Shown one piece after another: positions 1 through 9,548 of a stretch of DNA of 64,000 nucleotides (position 1 is the first letter of the stretch; every line of letters starts with the position of its first letter). The notes below the pieces were generated by a model. That model searched no databases and was not told the origin of the DNA. It worked only from the letters and a program-made list of their open reading frames with translations. Origin of the DNA: Cafeteria roenbergensis (Eukaryota; Sar; Bigyra; Bicosoecida; Cafeteriaceae); the NCBI GenBank assembly GCA_008330645.1, contig VLTN01000046.1:1-64000 (forward strand), written 5' to 3'. A program made the position numbers and the translations under genes.

Positions 1-115
1 CACACGCGCGGCGCACGTGCGGGCGTTCGCCCACCCCGCAGCGCGACCTCGCGGCGCAAGACCGCCCCAGGCGGCCCGCGCCAGCGCCGGCGCGTGCGGG
101 AGTTGCAGTCGGGGC

Positions 116-568
116 TCAGGCATCGGTCTTGCCCTGCCCGGGCGCCTTGGCACCGCCCTTGGCGGCGGCGGGCTTGCTGCGGACGGCCGACCAGGGGCAC
201 ATCGGGGCGGGGAGGGGCGGGAAGGTGAGGCGGATCGCACGAGCGCGCCGCGAGCGCCCGCACCGGGCCGTGCGACCGAGGGCCGTCGAGCCGGAGGATT
301 CCGACGCATCGCAAGACTCACGCCTTAGCGCCAGCGGCGCCGGCCTTGGCACCAGCCTTTGGGGGCAGCGTCTCTGCGGGGCGTCGGGCAGAGGGGCAGG
401 CGCGCACACACACGGCAGAGGCGAGGGTCAACAAGCGTCCGCGGTCCCGAGCAAGGGCGCGAATACGTGGCCGGTTCAATTGCGCCGCGGCGCAGCGGCG
501 CGAGAGCGGGGAGCGGCGCGCAGACGGCCCGACGGCGGCGCGGCCCGACACTCACTCTTGCCGGGCAT
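116..568 (-). CDS. Small Lys/Ala/Gly-rich protein, array copy 1 (divergent)
   Basis: Proposed exons on the minus strand are 556-568, 322-373 and 116-176, joined at GTGAGT donors and GCAG acceptors, giving 41 residues. This copy differs most from the others. In exon 2 a one-base loss and a one-base gain 15 bases apart restore the frame, so the segment reads K-T-L-P-P-K where the others read K-D-A-A-P-K. Exon 3 is six bases shorter and ends A-P-G-Q-G-K-T-D-A. The open frame suggests it may still be functional. Family and role are as argued for copy 5. Confidence 0.55.
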
Positions 569-1173
569 GTTTGGGGGAGTCTCGAGCTTGAGAGAGGGGA
601 GTGCGCTCCGGGGGGGGCGGCGGGGAGCAGCGGACGGTCGCTCTGCCGCGCGCGCGATCGACGGCGCTTCACTCCCCCCGAGGGGACCACGTGGCGGGCT
701 CTGCTGTGGGGATGCGGTCGGCCCCGCGCGGAGGGGCGCGGCGAGCGGGCGGGGGAGCGCGGGCGGCGGGGGGACGCCTGCGGGGCGCGCGCCACACTCC
801 CCGGCGTCGCACAGGGCGCGCTGCGCGCGCCGACTGCGCGTGGCGCCGGCTCTCCCCAAGCGCGGATCCGCGTGGCGGCCGCTCCGGGGCGCCCGGACGA
901 GCCCGCCGCTCTCGCGCGAGGTCTCGTGGGGCGCGCGGCTGGTTCCCCGAGCGCGTGGTGCGTGTGGCGCCGCGCGAGCACGCGGGCGGACCCGTGCAGG
1001 CTGTGCATGCGCATTCGTCAACATCCAATCCACGCACAGTCGTCTACGGACAGCGCCGGCACACGCGCGGCGCACGTGCGGGCGTTCGCCGCCCCCGCAG
1101 CGCGACCTCGCGGCGCAAGACCGCCCCAGGCGGCCCCGCCAGCGCCGGCGCGTGCGGGAGTTGCAGTCGGGGC

Positions 1174-1633
1174 TCAGGCATCGGTCTTGCCCTTGCCGCC
1201 CTTGGCGCCCTTGGCACCGCCCTTGGCGGCGGCGGGCTTGCTGCGGACGGCCGACCAGGGGCGCATCGGGGGCGGGGAGGGGAGGGGCGGTGAGGCGGGT
1301 CGCACGAGCGCGCCGCGAGCGCCCGCCCGGGCCGTGCGACCGAGGGCCGTCGAGCCGGAGGATTCTGACGCATCGCAAGACTCACGCCTTAGCGCCAGCG
1401 GCGCCGGCCTTGGCACCAGCCTTGGGGGCAGCGTCCTCTGCGGGGCGTCGGGCAGAGGGGCAGGCGCGCACACACACGGCAGAGGCGAGGGTCAACAAGT
1501 GTCCGCGGTCCCGAGCAAGGGCGCGAATACGTGGCCGGCCCGATTGCGCCCGCGGCGCAGCGGCGCGAGAGCGGGGAGCGGCGCGCAGACGGCCCGGCGG
1601 CGGCGCGGCCCGACACTCACTCTTGCCGGGCAT
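1174..1633 (-). CDS. Small Lys/Ala/Gly-rich protein, array copy 2
   Basis: Proposed exons are 1621-1633, 1386-1437 and 1174-1240. The spliced frame gives the same 43-residue product as copies 3 and 5: 11 Lys, 15 Ala, 10 Gly and two Asp. It starts M-P-G-K-K-D-A-A-P-K and ends G-K-G-K-T-D-A. Splice sites (GTGAGT donors, CGCAG acceptors) are conserved. No annotated exon is longer than 67 nt, so simple ORF searches miss the gene. Confidence 0.6.
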
Positions 1634-2246
1634 GTTTGGGGGAGTCTCGAGCTTGAGAGAGGGGAGTGCGCTCCGGGGGGGCGGCGGGGAGCAGCGGACG
1701 GTCGCTCTGCCGCGCGCGCGATCGACGGCGCTTCACTCCCCCGAGGGGACCGCGTGGCGGGCTCTGCTGTGGGGATGCGGTCGGCCCCGCGCGGAGGGGC
1801 GCGGCGAGCGTGCGGGCGGGGGAGCGCGGGCGGCGGGGGGACGCCTGCGGGGCGCGCGCCACACTCCCCGGAGTCGCACAGGGCTCGCTGCGGCGCCGAC
1901 TGCGCGTGGCGCCGGCTCTCCCCAAGCGCGGATCCGCGTGGCGGCCGCTCCGGGGCGCCCGGACGAGCCCGCCGCTCTCGCGCGAGGTCTCGTGGGGCGC
2001 GCGGCTGGTTCCCCGAGCGCGTGGTGCGTGTGGCGCCGCGCGAGAGAGGGCACGCCGGGGGGACCCGTGCAGGCTGTGCATGCGCATTCGTCAACATCCA
2101 ATCCACGCACAGTCGTTTACGGACAGCGCCGACACACGCGCGGCGCACGTGCGGGCGTTCGCCGCCCCCGCAGCGCGACCTCGCGGCGCAAGACCGCCCC
2201 AGGCGGCCCCGCCAGCGCCGGCGCGTGCGGGAGTTGCAGTCGGGGC

Positions 2247-2706
2247 TCAGGCATCGGTCTTGCCCTTGCCGCCCTTGGCGCCCTTGGCACCGCCCTTGGC
2301 GGCGGCGGGCTTGCTGCGGACGGCCGACCAGGGGCGCATCGGGGGCGGGGAGGGGCGGGGCGGTGAGGCGGGTCGCACGAGCGCGCCGCGAGCGCCCGCC
2401 CGGGCCGTGCGACCGAGGGCCGTCGAGCCGGAGGATTCTGACGCATCGCAAGACTCACGCCTTAGCGCCAGCGGCGCCGGCCTTGGCACCAGCCTTGGGG
2501 GCAGCGTCCTCTGCGGGGCGTCGGGCAGAGGGGCAGGCGCGCACACACACGGCAGAGGCGAGGGTCAACAAGCGTCCGCGGTCCCGAGCACGGGCGCGAA
2601 TACGTGGCCGGCCCGATTGCGCCCGCGGCGCAGCGGCGCGAGAGCGGGGAGCGGCGCGCAGACGGCCCGGCGGCGGCGCGGCCCGACACTCACTCTTGCC
2701 GGGCAT
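2247..2706 (-). CDS. Small Lys/Ala/Gly-rich protein, array copy 3
   Basis: Proposed exons are 2694-2706, 2459-2510 and 2247-2313. The predicted 43-residue product matches copies 2 and 5. The first intron is about 183 nt and the second about 145 nt. If the second intron were retained, the protein would end after 22 residues at a TGA that overlaps the donor. The full-length reading therefore depends on this splice. Confidence 0.6.
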
Positions 2707-3327
2707 GTTTGGGGGAGTCTCGAGCTTGAGAGAGGGGAGTGCGCTCCGGGGGGGCGGCGGGGAGCAGCGGACGGTCGCTCTGCCGCGCGCGCGATCGACG
2801 GCGCTTCACTCCCCCCGAGGGGACCACGTGGCGGGCTCTGCTGTGGGGATGCGGTCGGCCCCGCGCGGAGGGGCGCGGCGAGCGGGCGGGCGTGCGGGCG
2901 GGGGAGCGCGGGCGGCGGGGGGACGCCTGCGGGGCGCGCGCCACACTCCCCGGCGTCGCACAGGGCGCGCTGCGGCGCCGACTGCGCGTGGCGCCGGCTC
3001 TCCCAAGGGCGGATCCGCGCGGCGGCCGCTCCGGGGCGCCCGGACGAGCCCGCCGCTCTCGCGCGAGGTCTCGTGGGGCGCGCGGCTGGGTTTCCCGAGC
3101 GCGTGGTGCGTGTGGCGCCGCGCGAGAGAGGGCACGCCGGCGGACCCGTGCAGGCTGTGCATGCGCATTCGTCAACATCCAATCCACGCACAGTCGTCTA
3201 CGGACAGCGCCGGCACACGCGCGGCGCACGTGCGGGCGTTCGCCGCCCCCGCAGCGCGACCTCGCGGCGCAAGACCGCCCCAGGCGGCCCCGCCAGCGCC
3301 GGCGCGTGCGGGAGTTGCAGTCGGGGC

Positions 3328-3789
3328 TCAGGCATCGGTCTTTGCCCTTGCCGCCCTTGGCGCCCTTGGCACCGCCCTTGGCGGCGGCGGGCTTGCTGCG
3401 GACGGCCGACCCAGGGGCGCATCGGGGGCGGGGAGGGGAGGGGCGGTGAGGCGGGTCGCACGAGCGCGCCGCGAGCGCCCGCCCGGGCCGTGCGACCGAG
3501 GGCCGTCGAGCCGGAGGATTCTGACGCATCGCAAGACTCACGCCTTAGCGCCAGCGGCGCCGGCCTTGGCACCAGCCTTGGGGGCAGCGTCCTCTGCGGG
3601 GCGTCGGGCAGAGGGGCAGGCGCGCACACACACGGCAGAGGCGAGGGTCAACAAGTGTCCGCGGTCCCGAGCAAGGGCGCGAATACGTGGCCGGCCCGAT
3701 TGCGCCCGCGGCGCAGCGGCGCGAGAGCGGGGAGCGGCGCGCAGACGGCCCGGCGGCGGCGCGGCCCGACACTCACTCTTGCCGGGCAT
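3328..3789 (-). pseudogene. Small Lys/Ala/Gly-rich protein, array copy 4 (frameshifted end)
   Basis: Proposed exons are 3777-3789, 3542-3593 and 3328-3395. Exon 3 carries one extra T in the plus-strand sequence CGGTCTTTGCCC, where the other copies have CGGTCTTGCCC. On the minus strand G-K-G-K-T-D-A-stop becomes G-K-G-K-D-R-C followed by a long arginine-rich read-through to about 2690. The first 38 residues are unaffected. It is either a decayed copy or a sequencing or assembly error in a near-identical array. Confidence 0.6.
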
Positions 3790-4409
3790 GTTTGGGGGAG
3801 TCTCGAGCGTGAGAGAGGGGAGTGCGCTCCGGGGGGCGGCGGGGAGCAGCGGACGGTCGCTCTGCCGCGCGCGCGATCGACGGCGCTTCACTCCCCCGAG
3901 GGGACCACGTGGCGGGCTCTGCTGTGGGGATGCGGTCGGCCCCGCGCGGAAGGGCGCGGCGAGCGTGCGGGCGAGGGCGGGCGGGGGAGCGCGGGCGGCG
4001 GGGGGACGCCTGCGGGGCGCGCGCCACACTCCCCGGCGTCGCACAGGGCGCGCTGCGGCGCCGACTGCGCGTGGCGCCGGCTCTCCCGGGGGCGGATCCG
4101 CGTGGCGGCCGCTCCGGTGCGCCCGGACGAGCCCGCCGCTCTCGCGCGAGGTCTCGTGGGGCGCGCGGCTGGTTCCCCGAGCGCGTGGTGCGTGTGGCGC
4201 CGCGCGAGAGCGGGCATGCGGGCAGACCCGTGCAGGCTGTGCATGCGCATTCGTCAACATCCAATCCACGCACAGTCGTTTACGGACAGCGCCGACACAC
4301 GCGCGGCGCACGTGCGGGCGTTCGCCGCCCCCGCAGCGCGACCTCGCGGCGCAAGACCGCCCCAGGCGGCCCCGCCAGCGCCGGCGCATGCGGGAGTTGC
4401 AGTCGGGGC

Positions 4410-4869
4410 TCAGGCATCGGTCTTGCCCTTGCCGCCCTTGGCGCCCTTGGCACCGCCCTTGGCGGCGGCGGGCTTGCTGCGGACGGCCGACCAGGGGCGC
4501 ATCGGGGGCGGGGAGGGGAGGGGCGGTGAGGCGGGTCGCACGAGCGCGCCGCGAGCGCCCGCCCGGGCCGTGCGACCGAGGGCCGTCGAGCCGGAGGATT
4601 CTGACGCATCGCAAGACTCACGCCTTAGCGCCAGCGGCGCCGGCCTTGGCACCAGCCTTGGGGGCAGCGTCCTCTGCGGGGCGTCGGGCAGAGGGGCAGG
4701 CGCGCACACACACGGCAGAGGCGAGGGTCAACAAGCGTCCGCGGTCCCGAGCACGGGCGCGAATACGTGGCCGGCCCGATTGCGCCCGCGGCGCAGCGGC
4801 GCGAGAGCGGGGAGCGGCGCGCAGACGGCCCGGCGGCGGCGCGGCCCGACACTCACTCTTGCCGGGCAT
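4410..4869 (-). CDS. Small Lys/Ala/Gly-rich (linker-histone-tail-like) protein, array copy 5
   Basis: Exons 4857-4869 (13 nt), 4622-4673 (52 nt) and 4410-4476 (67 nt) join through GTGAGT/CGCAG introns of 183 and 145 nt into an uninterrupted 43-residue frame. The product is 11 Lys, 15 Ala and 10 Gly with no aromatic or Cys residue, built of A-K, G-A-K and G-G-K steps. This composition is typical of the unfolded tails of linker histone H1 and of small chromatin-condensing proteins. No globular winged-helix domain is present, so chromatin binding is inference. It is the promoter-side end copy: only about 370 bp of shared sequence lies upstream before unique DNA. Transcription and splicing are unproven. 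An alternative is a non-coding repeat with chance splice signals, but three copies keep an identical product. Confidence 0.6.
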
Positions 4870-5366
4870 GTTTGGGGGAGTCTCGAGCGTGAGAGAGGGG
4901 AGTGCGCTCCGGGGGGGCGGCGGGGAGCAGCGGACGGTCGCTCTGCCGCGCGCGCGATCGACGGCGCTTCACTCCCCCCGAGGGGACCACGTGGCGGGCT
5001 CTGCTGTGGGGATGCGGTCGGCCCCGCGCGGAAGGGCGCGGCGAGCGTGCGGGCGAGGGCGGGCGGGGGAGCGCGGGCGGCGGGGGGACGCCTGCGGGGC
5101 GCGCGCCACACTCCCCGGCGTCGCACAGGGCGCGCTGCGGCGCCGACTGCGCGTGGCGCCGGCTCTCCCGGGGGCGGATCCGCGCGGCGGCCGCTCCGTT
5201 GCGCCCGGACGAGCCCGCCGCTCTCGCGCGAGGTCTCGTGGTGGCTTCGCTGGCAAGCTACAGCGCCACTCTTTGTCGCGTGCATCGCATTGTGTGCCGT
5301 TGTTCTGCACGTTTCTTCGCGCCATTTTGGTTTATGTCATATCGTCAAGTTTGGCTTCAGATGTTG

Positions 5367-5438
5367 GCTCACATAGTATAGTGGTGAGTACAGCTGATTG
5401 TGGCTCAGCAAACCCAAGTTCGATTCTTGGTGTGGGCA
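5367..5438 (+). tRNA. tRNA-His (anticodon GTG)
   Basis: All four arms fold. The acceptor GCTCACA pairs with TGTGGGC. The D-stem GTAT pairs with GTAC. The anticodon stem GCTGA pairs with TCAGC around loop TTGTGGC, placing GTG at 34-36. The T-stem CCAAG pairs with CTTGG around TTCGATT. The discriminator is A, as in other eukaryotic cytosolic tRNA-His. There is no intron. The extra 5' G needed by tRNA-His would be added after transcription, as is usual in eukaryotes. The internal A box (GTATAGTGGTGAGTA) and B box (AGTTCGATTCT) are recognisable. It lies 126 bp right of the array, in a locally AT-richer segment. Confidence 0.95.
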
Positions 5439-5443
5439 TACCC

Positions 5444-5448
5444 TTTTT
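5444..5448 (+). terminator. RNA polymerase III T-run terminator of tRNA-His
   Basis: Five T residues begin six bases after the mature tRNA 3' end, the expected place and form for a Pol III terminator. Confidence 0.8.
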
Positions 5449-5938
5449 GGCCTCCTCTGTTCTCCGTTTTGTCCTTTGGTTGAAGGTCTTGCCGCATCGT
5501 GTGTGGGATCGCAGGTTGTCTACTGTGCTGCAGGCTGGGCGTTCCGCCTTTTCATGATCCTTCGTGGTTGAGTCGAGCAGTGGGTTCTTTCTGTGCCTGA
5601 CGTGCCGACGCGTTGACTCTCGTCCCGGCACGCATCGTGTGGCGAAAGCTGGGGTGCTTGCGATGCCACTCAGGCTCTTCGTTGCAAGCAAAAGACGCGC
5701 GGTGTGCAACGAGGTGGCAGATAGGCCTGCCTCCCGTTGCCTTGCTGGGCGCGACAAAGGCCCTGCGTCCAAGCACGCATTTGATGAATGATTGTTGCAA
5801 GGTGGAAGCGCCGTCCCGCACTCTGGACTGCAGGAGGCTGCTGGCACCCGTGCATCTCAGTCTCCCGAGGTTGTCTCTGGCAGGCGAGTCGATCCTGAGC
5901 CGAAAACAACGGGTTCAGCGGAGGAGCCCCTCCGCAAT
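5449..5938. other. Intergenic, no feature recognised
   Basis: This 490 bp stretch separates the tRNA from the 3' end of the next minus-strand gene. Its base composition is less GC-rich than the coding regions. I see no conserved protein frame, RNA fold or repeat. It should hold the 3' UTR of the gene ending at 5939. Confidence 0.6.
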
Positions 5939-8169
5939 TTATGCCAAGGGCAGCGTTGCGTTGTGGCGTTCGAGGTCGTGTTCCCGGCCAACGGCTGCTG
6001 CCTGGTCGGCCTGGCGGCGAGCGCGGCGAGACACCTTTGGACCTAGGACCGCGGCCAGAACGTCGTTCAGGCGCCTCCGGGACACGAGCTTCTCGAAGAA
6101 CTCGGGCGGTCTCATCGGGTTGATGAACTCCCGCAGCTCTCGGGCCAGGTCGCCCTTGCGAACGCGAAGTCTACCATCCAGCACAGAGGCCACAAACTCG
6201 GTGACCCTCCCCCTCTCTGCAGGTGACATGCGCCCCTTCACCCAAGGCTTGCCGCCGGGACCCAGGGTGCGCGACTTTGACCGCGAAGCCATCTCGAGTC
6301 GCATCAGCCGCTCCGCCTCGAGCGCTGCGTGCACAGACCCCCTGCCGTCAGCGGCAGGTGGTACGGGGGAAGTCAGTGCCTCGCTTGGCTGCAGCTGGTG
6401 CTGCACTCGGGGCGCTGCCACTTGGGCTGGCCAGCCATGCTGGGATTGCATGGTTGCCGCTGCTGGCATCGTTCCATCCGGAAAGGCGCCTCCAGGATGG
6501 GCCCAGCCATGGCTGGGTGCGCCCGAAGGTGGCATGAAGTACATGAAGGGAGCCTGGCCGGGAATCGGCTGGCCGGGCCTTGGGCGCTGCTGAGGGGGCG
6601 GCATGGCATAGTGGTGAGAGCGAGACGCGTGCGGGTCCTCGAAGTAGCCGTGAACCATGCCGGGGTTCCCGGGCGGGCTCCAGCCCATGGGCATCGAGTG
6701 CGGAGGGTGGCTCGGCGGGCCAGCGGAGGGGTCTGGCCAGTGCGAAGTGGGCGGCCGGAAACTCATGCGTCCCGGGGCTGACGGTGGTTGGTGGGATTGC
6801 ATGGCGTGCTGGCCGCCGAAGGGCAACATCGCGCTGGCCGGCGACGCGAAGTGCTGGAGATGGAGGGCCGGGTGAGAGCCCTGGTGGCCGTACTGCGGGG
6901 AGGACGCGCTGCTGGGCCAGCCGGACGGCCAACCGGTGGCGGGGCCGTAGCTGGCAGCCAGCATTGCGCGTGGGTCAGCCCCTGGCGGCGGCACGAACAT
7001 CGCAAGACTGGCGGGGTCGAACCCCTCCGAGGCGCCCGCCGCCTGGTGATGGCCACGCGCCTGCGGGCCCTCTGGCACGGCAGGGGCACGGCGCTTGGGC
7101 GAGGGCGCCCGCGAGCCGGCTGAGCCCGTCGAATCGGAGTTGGACCTTTGGTTGCGCGCGACGCTAGAAACCGATGCGAACGCGGGGTGCTTCGGGCCAG
7201 CGTACGAAGGCCGGTGAGCCAGGGTCTCGAGGGCTGTTGGAGCCGCGGCGCTGGGGGGCGAGCGCTGACCGCCCGAGCTGGGCGGCGATGACCTTTCCCG
7301 AAGCGCGCCGGTTGCCGCAGCTGCTGCGAGCCGGTCCAGGCCTTCACCAGCCGATCCGCGCTCGGCCTGAGCCGGCGCGCCCTCTCCCGGGCTCCGCGGA
7401 GCTGGCTGGCCAGCCTCCGCTGTGCCGTGCGGCCGGGGTGCGCCGGCACGGGGCGCCTGCGGCCTGCAGTGGCCGACATCGCGCTGGGGCTGAAGGGCAG
7501 CAAGCGGAAACGCGGGGGAAGCTTTGCCGGCGGTCGCACCCTCCGCCTGAACTTCCGGAGCACCCTCGTCGTCCCGAGGCCGCTTGGGCTGGCGCATCTG
7601 GTGCATGCAGGTGCTCAGGGCCGCGGCAGCGCTTCGGATCTCCTGCACGGGAAGCGGCGACCGGGGGCAGTGAAGAGGGAAACAAAAAAACACCGTGCTG
7701 TACTGACGTCGTTGCGCGTGCCAAAACGAAAGGGAGGTTGGACTTGCTCGCGGAACTTGCGTTCCTCCACCGCCACGCGCCTTGGCCCCCTGGCCTCTGG
7801 CGAGCTTCAGGGCGCCAAGGCCACAGCCCTTGCGGGCAGCCGAAGCCTCCGGACGCCCCGCCGTGCGGCGACGGCGCGGCGGGGCCGGCCTGGGCCGCCC
7901 CGTGTGTGATGTCAGGTGCCCCGGGGAGTCGGAGCACGCGCCGCCGCCCTGCAATCATGCCCGCCGGCTCGCGCAGTGCCTCGTTCCCGCGACACTTCCC
8001 CCGGCAGCCGCAGCGCGTGCGGCTCGGGACTCACCTGCTCGGCAGCGAGGGCCGGGTGTCCCTGGTGCGGCCTTTGGGCTCCTGGCTGCGGAGGCCTCGC
8101 TGCGGCTCCCCGTGGAACGGAGCTGACACGGATGCCGCTTCTGTCGGTGGGGTGTGCCTCAGCAGCCAT
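5939..8169 (-). CDS. Uncharacterised protein, two exons
   Basis: Proposed exon 1 is 8035-8169 (45 codons from M-A-A-E-A-H, ending GAGCAG before GTGAGT). Exon 2 is 5939-7642 after a GTGCAG acceptor, in the same phase, giving 612 residues. I do not recognise the family. The first three quarters are Pro/Ser/Gly-rich and look disordered, with a Met/His/Pro-rich central part. The last 110 residues are charged and look folded, around G-R-M-S-P-A-E-R-G-R-V-T-E-F-V and F-F-E-K-L-V-S-R-R-R-L-N. This could be a small helical binding module. A basic K-R-P-R-D-D-E stretch early in exon 2 could be a nuclear signal. The 392 nt intron may hide a further exon, so the 5' half is less certain than the 3' half. 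Confidence 0.6.
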
Positions 8170-8807
8170 GGGCGCGCGGCGGGCAGCTGGGCGAGGTCGA
8201 TCGGCCGAGACTTGTGCCTCCAAGCTGCACTGCCGGTCTGAAGTATCGGACGGCAGCGTCACTCCCTCAGGTGCGTCGCGGACTTGCCTCCGGGAGTTGA
8301 GAGGCCGGCGGCAACGACATTGTGCAGCAGCTCTGCCGGCTGGCCACGAGCTGGCCAACGGGACACTCGCCCCCAACGCCGTGAGCCCGCGCCCTGGCCG
8401 CGGCGCAGCGAGGCAGCGTGCGCCCCGCGGTGCTGCCCCGCCCCCATGCAGGTGCATTATCGGGAGGAGCAGGGGGGCATGGGGGGCCTGGTGGCATTGC
8501 GGGTCCGGAGCGGGGTGGGCGTTCGCAGCGGTGCTGCCCTCATCTCGTTGGCCGGTTCCCGGAGACGCGCTCGCCTGCCCGCTGGAAGAGGCGGGCGCGC
8601 AGCAGGGGCCGCACGGCGGCTTGCGGGCCAATCGCCTGAACTGCCATGCAGCGGCGGCTGGGCAGGCCTGGCCCAGAGGCCCTGCTGCCTGTGTGTTGGC
8701 GCAGGCGTCGTCTGGGGGCATTGCGTGCTCGCCGTCTCCCGCCACCGCGCCTCGTGACCCGCCGCGACCTTGCGAGCGCAGCCGCCAAGGCGAGACCACC
8801 AGCCCCG
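8170..8807. promoter_or_regulatory. Divergent intergenic region (putative shared promoter)
   Basis: These 638 bp separate two divergent starts, the unknown protein on the minus strand and GLTP on the plus strand. By position both promoters and 5' UTRs lie here. No TATA box or other named motif stands out in the GC-rich sequence. The plus-strand frame stays open upstream of the chosen GLTP start, but it looks non-coding in composition. Confidence 0.4.
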
Positions 8808-9548
8808 ATGGCCGCTGCTGCCCCCACTTCTGCGGCCGACGCGGAGTTCCGGATCGGGACTGACGGCGAGTTCGATGCCAAAGTGCTTCTTGCCCACCTC
8901 GAGGCCATGAGCGAGGAGACGAAGGACATCCACTGGCGCCCGTTCACGCTGGTGTGCGCTGAGATTACCAAGCTCGTCTCGTCCATGGGGTCGGTGTTCC
9001 ACTTTGCGGCGTCGGACGTGCAGCACAACGTGGGCGTGATGTGCAACCAGTACAAGACCTTCAACAAGGAGGCCGGCGAGAAGCCCGGCGCTCCCGGGAG
9101 CGCCGAAGGCCTCGGCGACGGGGTCCGCCTGACCGTGGACTACGCCATCGCCCGCGAGGCCCGTGACAAGACTTCCAAGCAGAACGACAAAAAGTACATT
9201 GCCATCACCTTCACGGTCAGGCACCTGCTCTGGACCCTCGACTTCGTCTACGCAACCCTTTCCAGGCTCATGGCCACGGACGACGCCGCCAAGGCCAAAG
9301 AGATGGCCCAGATCGTGCGCGAGGCCTACGCGGAGTCGCTCAGCCAGTACCACGGCTTCGTCCTCCGCCAGACCATGTCCGCGGCCTGCGCCATGCTCCC
9401 CTACCGCGCCGCCTTCATCAAGTCCATTGGCAGTGGAAGGCCGACGGCCGAGACCATGGCGACCCTCACCAAGGCCACCGAGCTGATCCGCTCCTGCAAG
9501 GAGGCCGTGTGGGAGCTCTACCGCAAGCGCAGCATCGTGCCCGAGTGA
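8808..9548 (+). CDS. Glycolipid transfer protein (GLTP/ACD11 superfamily)
   Basis: Single-exon frame of 246 residues, close to the usual 200-240. GLTP-fold proteins extract and carry sphingolipids (glycosphingolipids or ceramide-1-phosphate) between membranes without energy input. The headgroup site is recognisable: V-F-H-F-A-A-S-D-V-Q-H-N supplies the paired Asp and Asn, R-H-L-L-W-T-L-D-F-V the Arg/Trp segment, and Y-H-G-F-V-L-R the conserved His. No signal peptide or membrane segment is seen, so it should be cytosolic. I chose the ATG at 8808 because the family-like sequence begins about 15 residues later and upstream codons look non-coding. Whether it prefers neutral glycolipids or ceramide-1-phosphate cannot be read from these motifs. 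Confidence 0.9.
   Translation: MAAAAPTSAADAEFRIGTDGEFDAKVLLAHLEAMSEETKDIHWRPFTLVCAEITKLVSSMGSVFHFAASDVQHNVGVMCNQYKTFNKEAGEKPGAPGSAEGLGDGVRLTVDYAIAREARDKTSKQNDKKYIAITFTVRHLLWTLDFVYATLSRLMATDDAAKAKEMAQIVREAYAESLSQYHGFVLRQTMSAACAMLPYRAAFIKSIGSGRPTAETMATLTKATELIRSCKEAVWELYRKRSIVPE

Larger units (their letters stand above)
1..5241. repeat. Tandem array of ~1.07 kb units, each with one small minus-strand gene
   Basis: Five start codons of the same small gene recur at 568, 1633, 2706, 3789 and 4869, giving periods of 1065, 1073, 1083 and 1080 bp. Exons, both introns and the roughly 600 bp spacer are all near-identical, differing by scattered substitutions and small indels, so the whole unit is the repeat. 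The array is already inside a unit at base 1 and so continues to the left. It stops abruptly near 5241, inside the spacer, where the sequence turns to less GC-rich unique DNA. The uniformity suggests recent duplication or concerted evolution, as in histone or rDNA arrays. No rRNA is visible in the unit. Confidence 0.95.

Noticed and set aside
4622-4673. A two-exon, 22-residue product ending at the TGA that overlaps the second donor in each array copy
   Set aside because: It would leave the GTGAGT donor, the CGCAG acceptor and the Lys-rich third exon unexplained in every copy. It remains possible as an alternative isoform.
1-5241. rDNA, 5S or spliced-leader RNA array
   Set aside because: No rRNA sequence, 5S internal promoter or clear SL exon is recognisable in the unit, while a conserved spliced frame is.
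359-5557. A 1732-residue plus-strand open frame, and a 1236-residue one, running through the tandem array
   Set aside because: They follow the repeat period, are Arg/Pro/Ala-rich with no domain, and exist because GC-rich sequence has few stops. The spliced minus-strand genes, with consensus splice sites, explain the conservation better.
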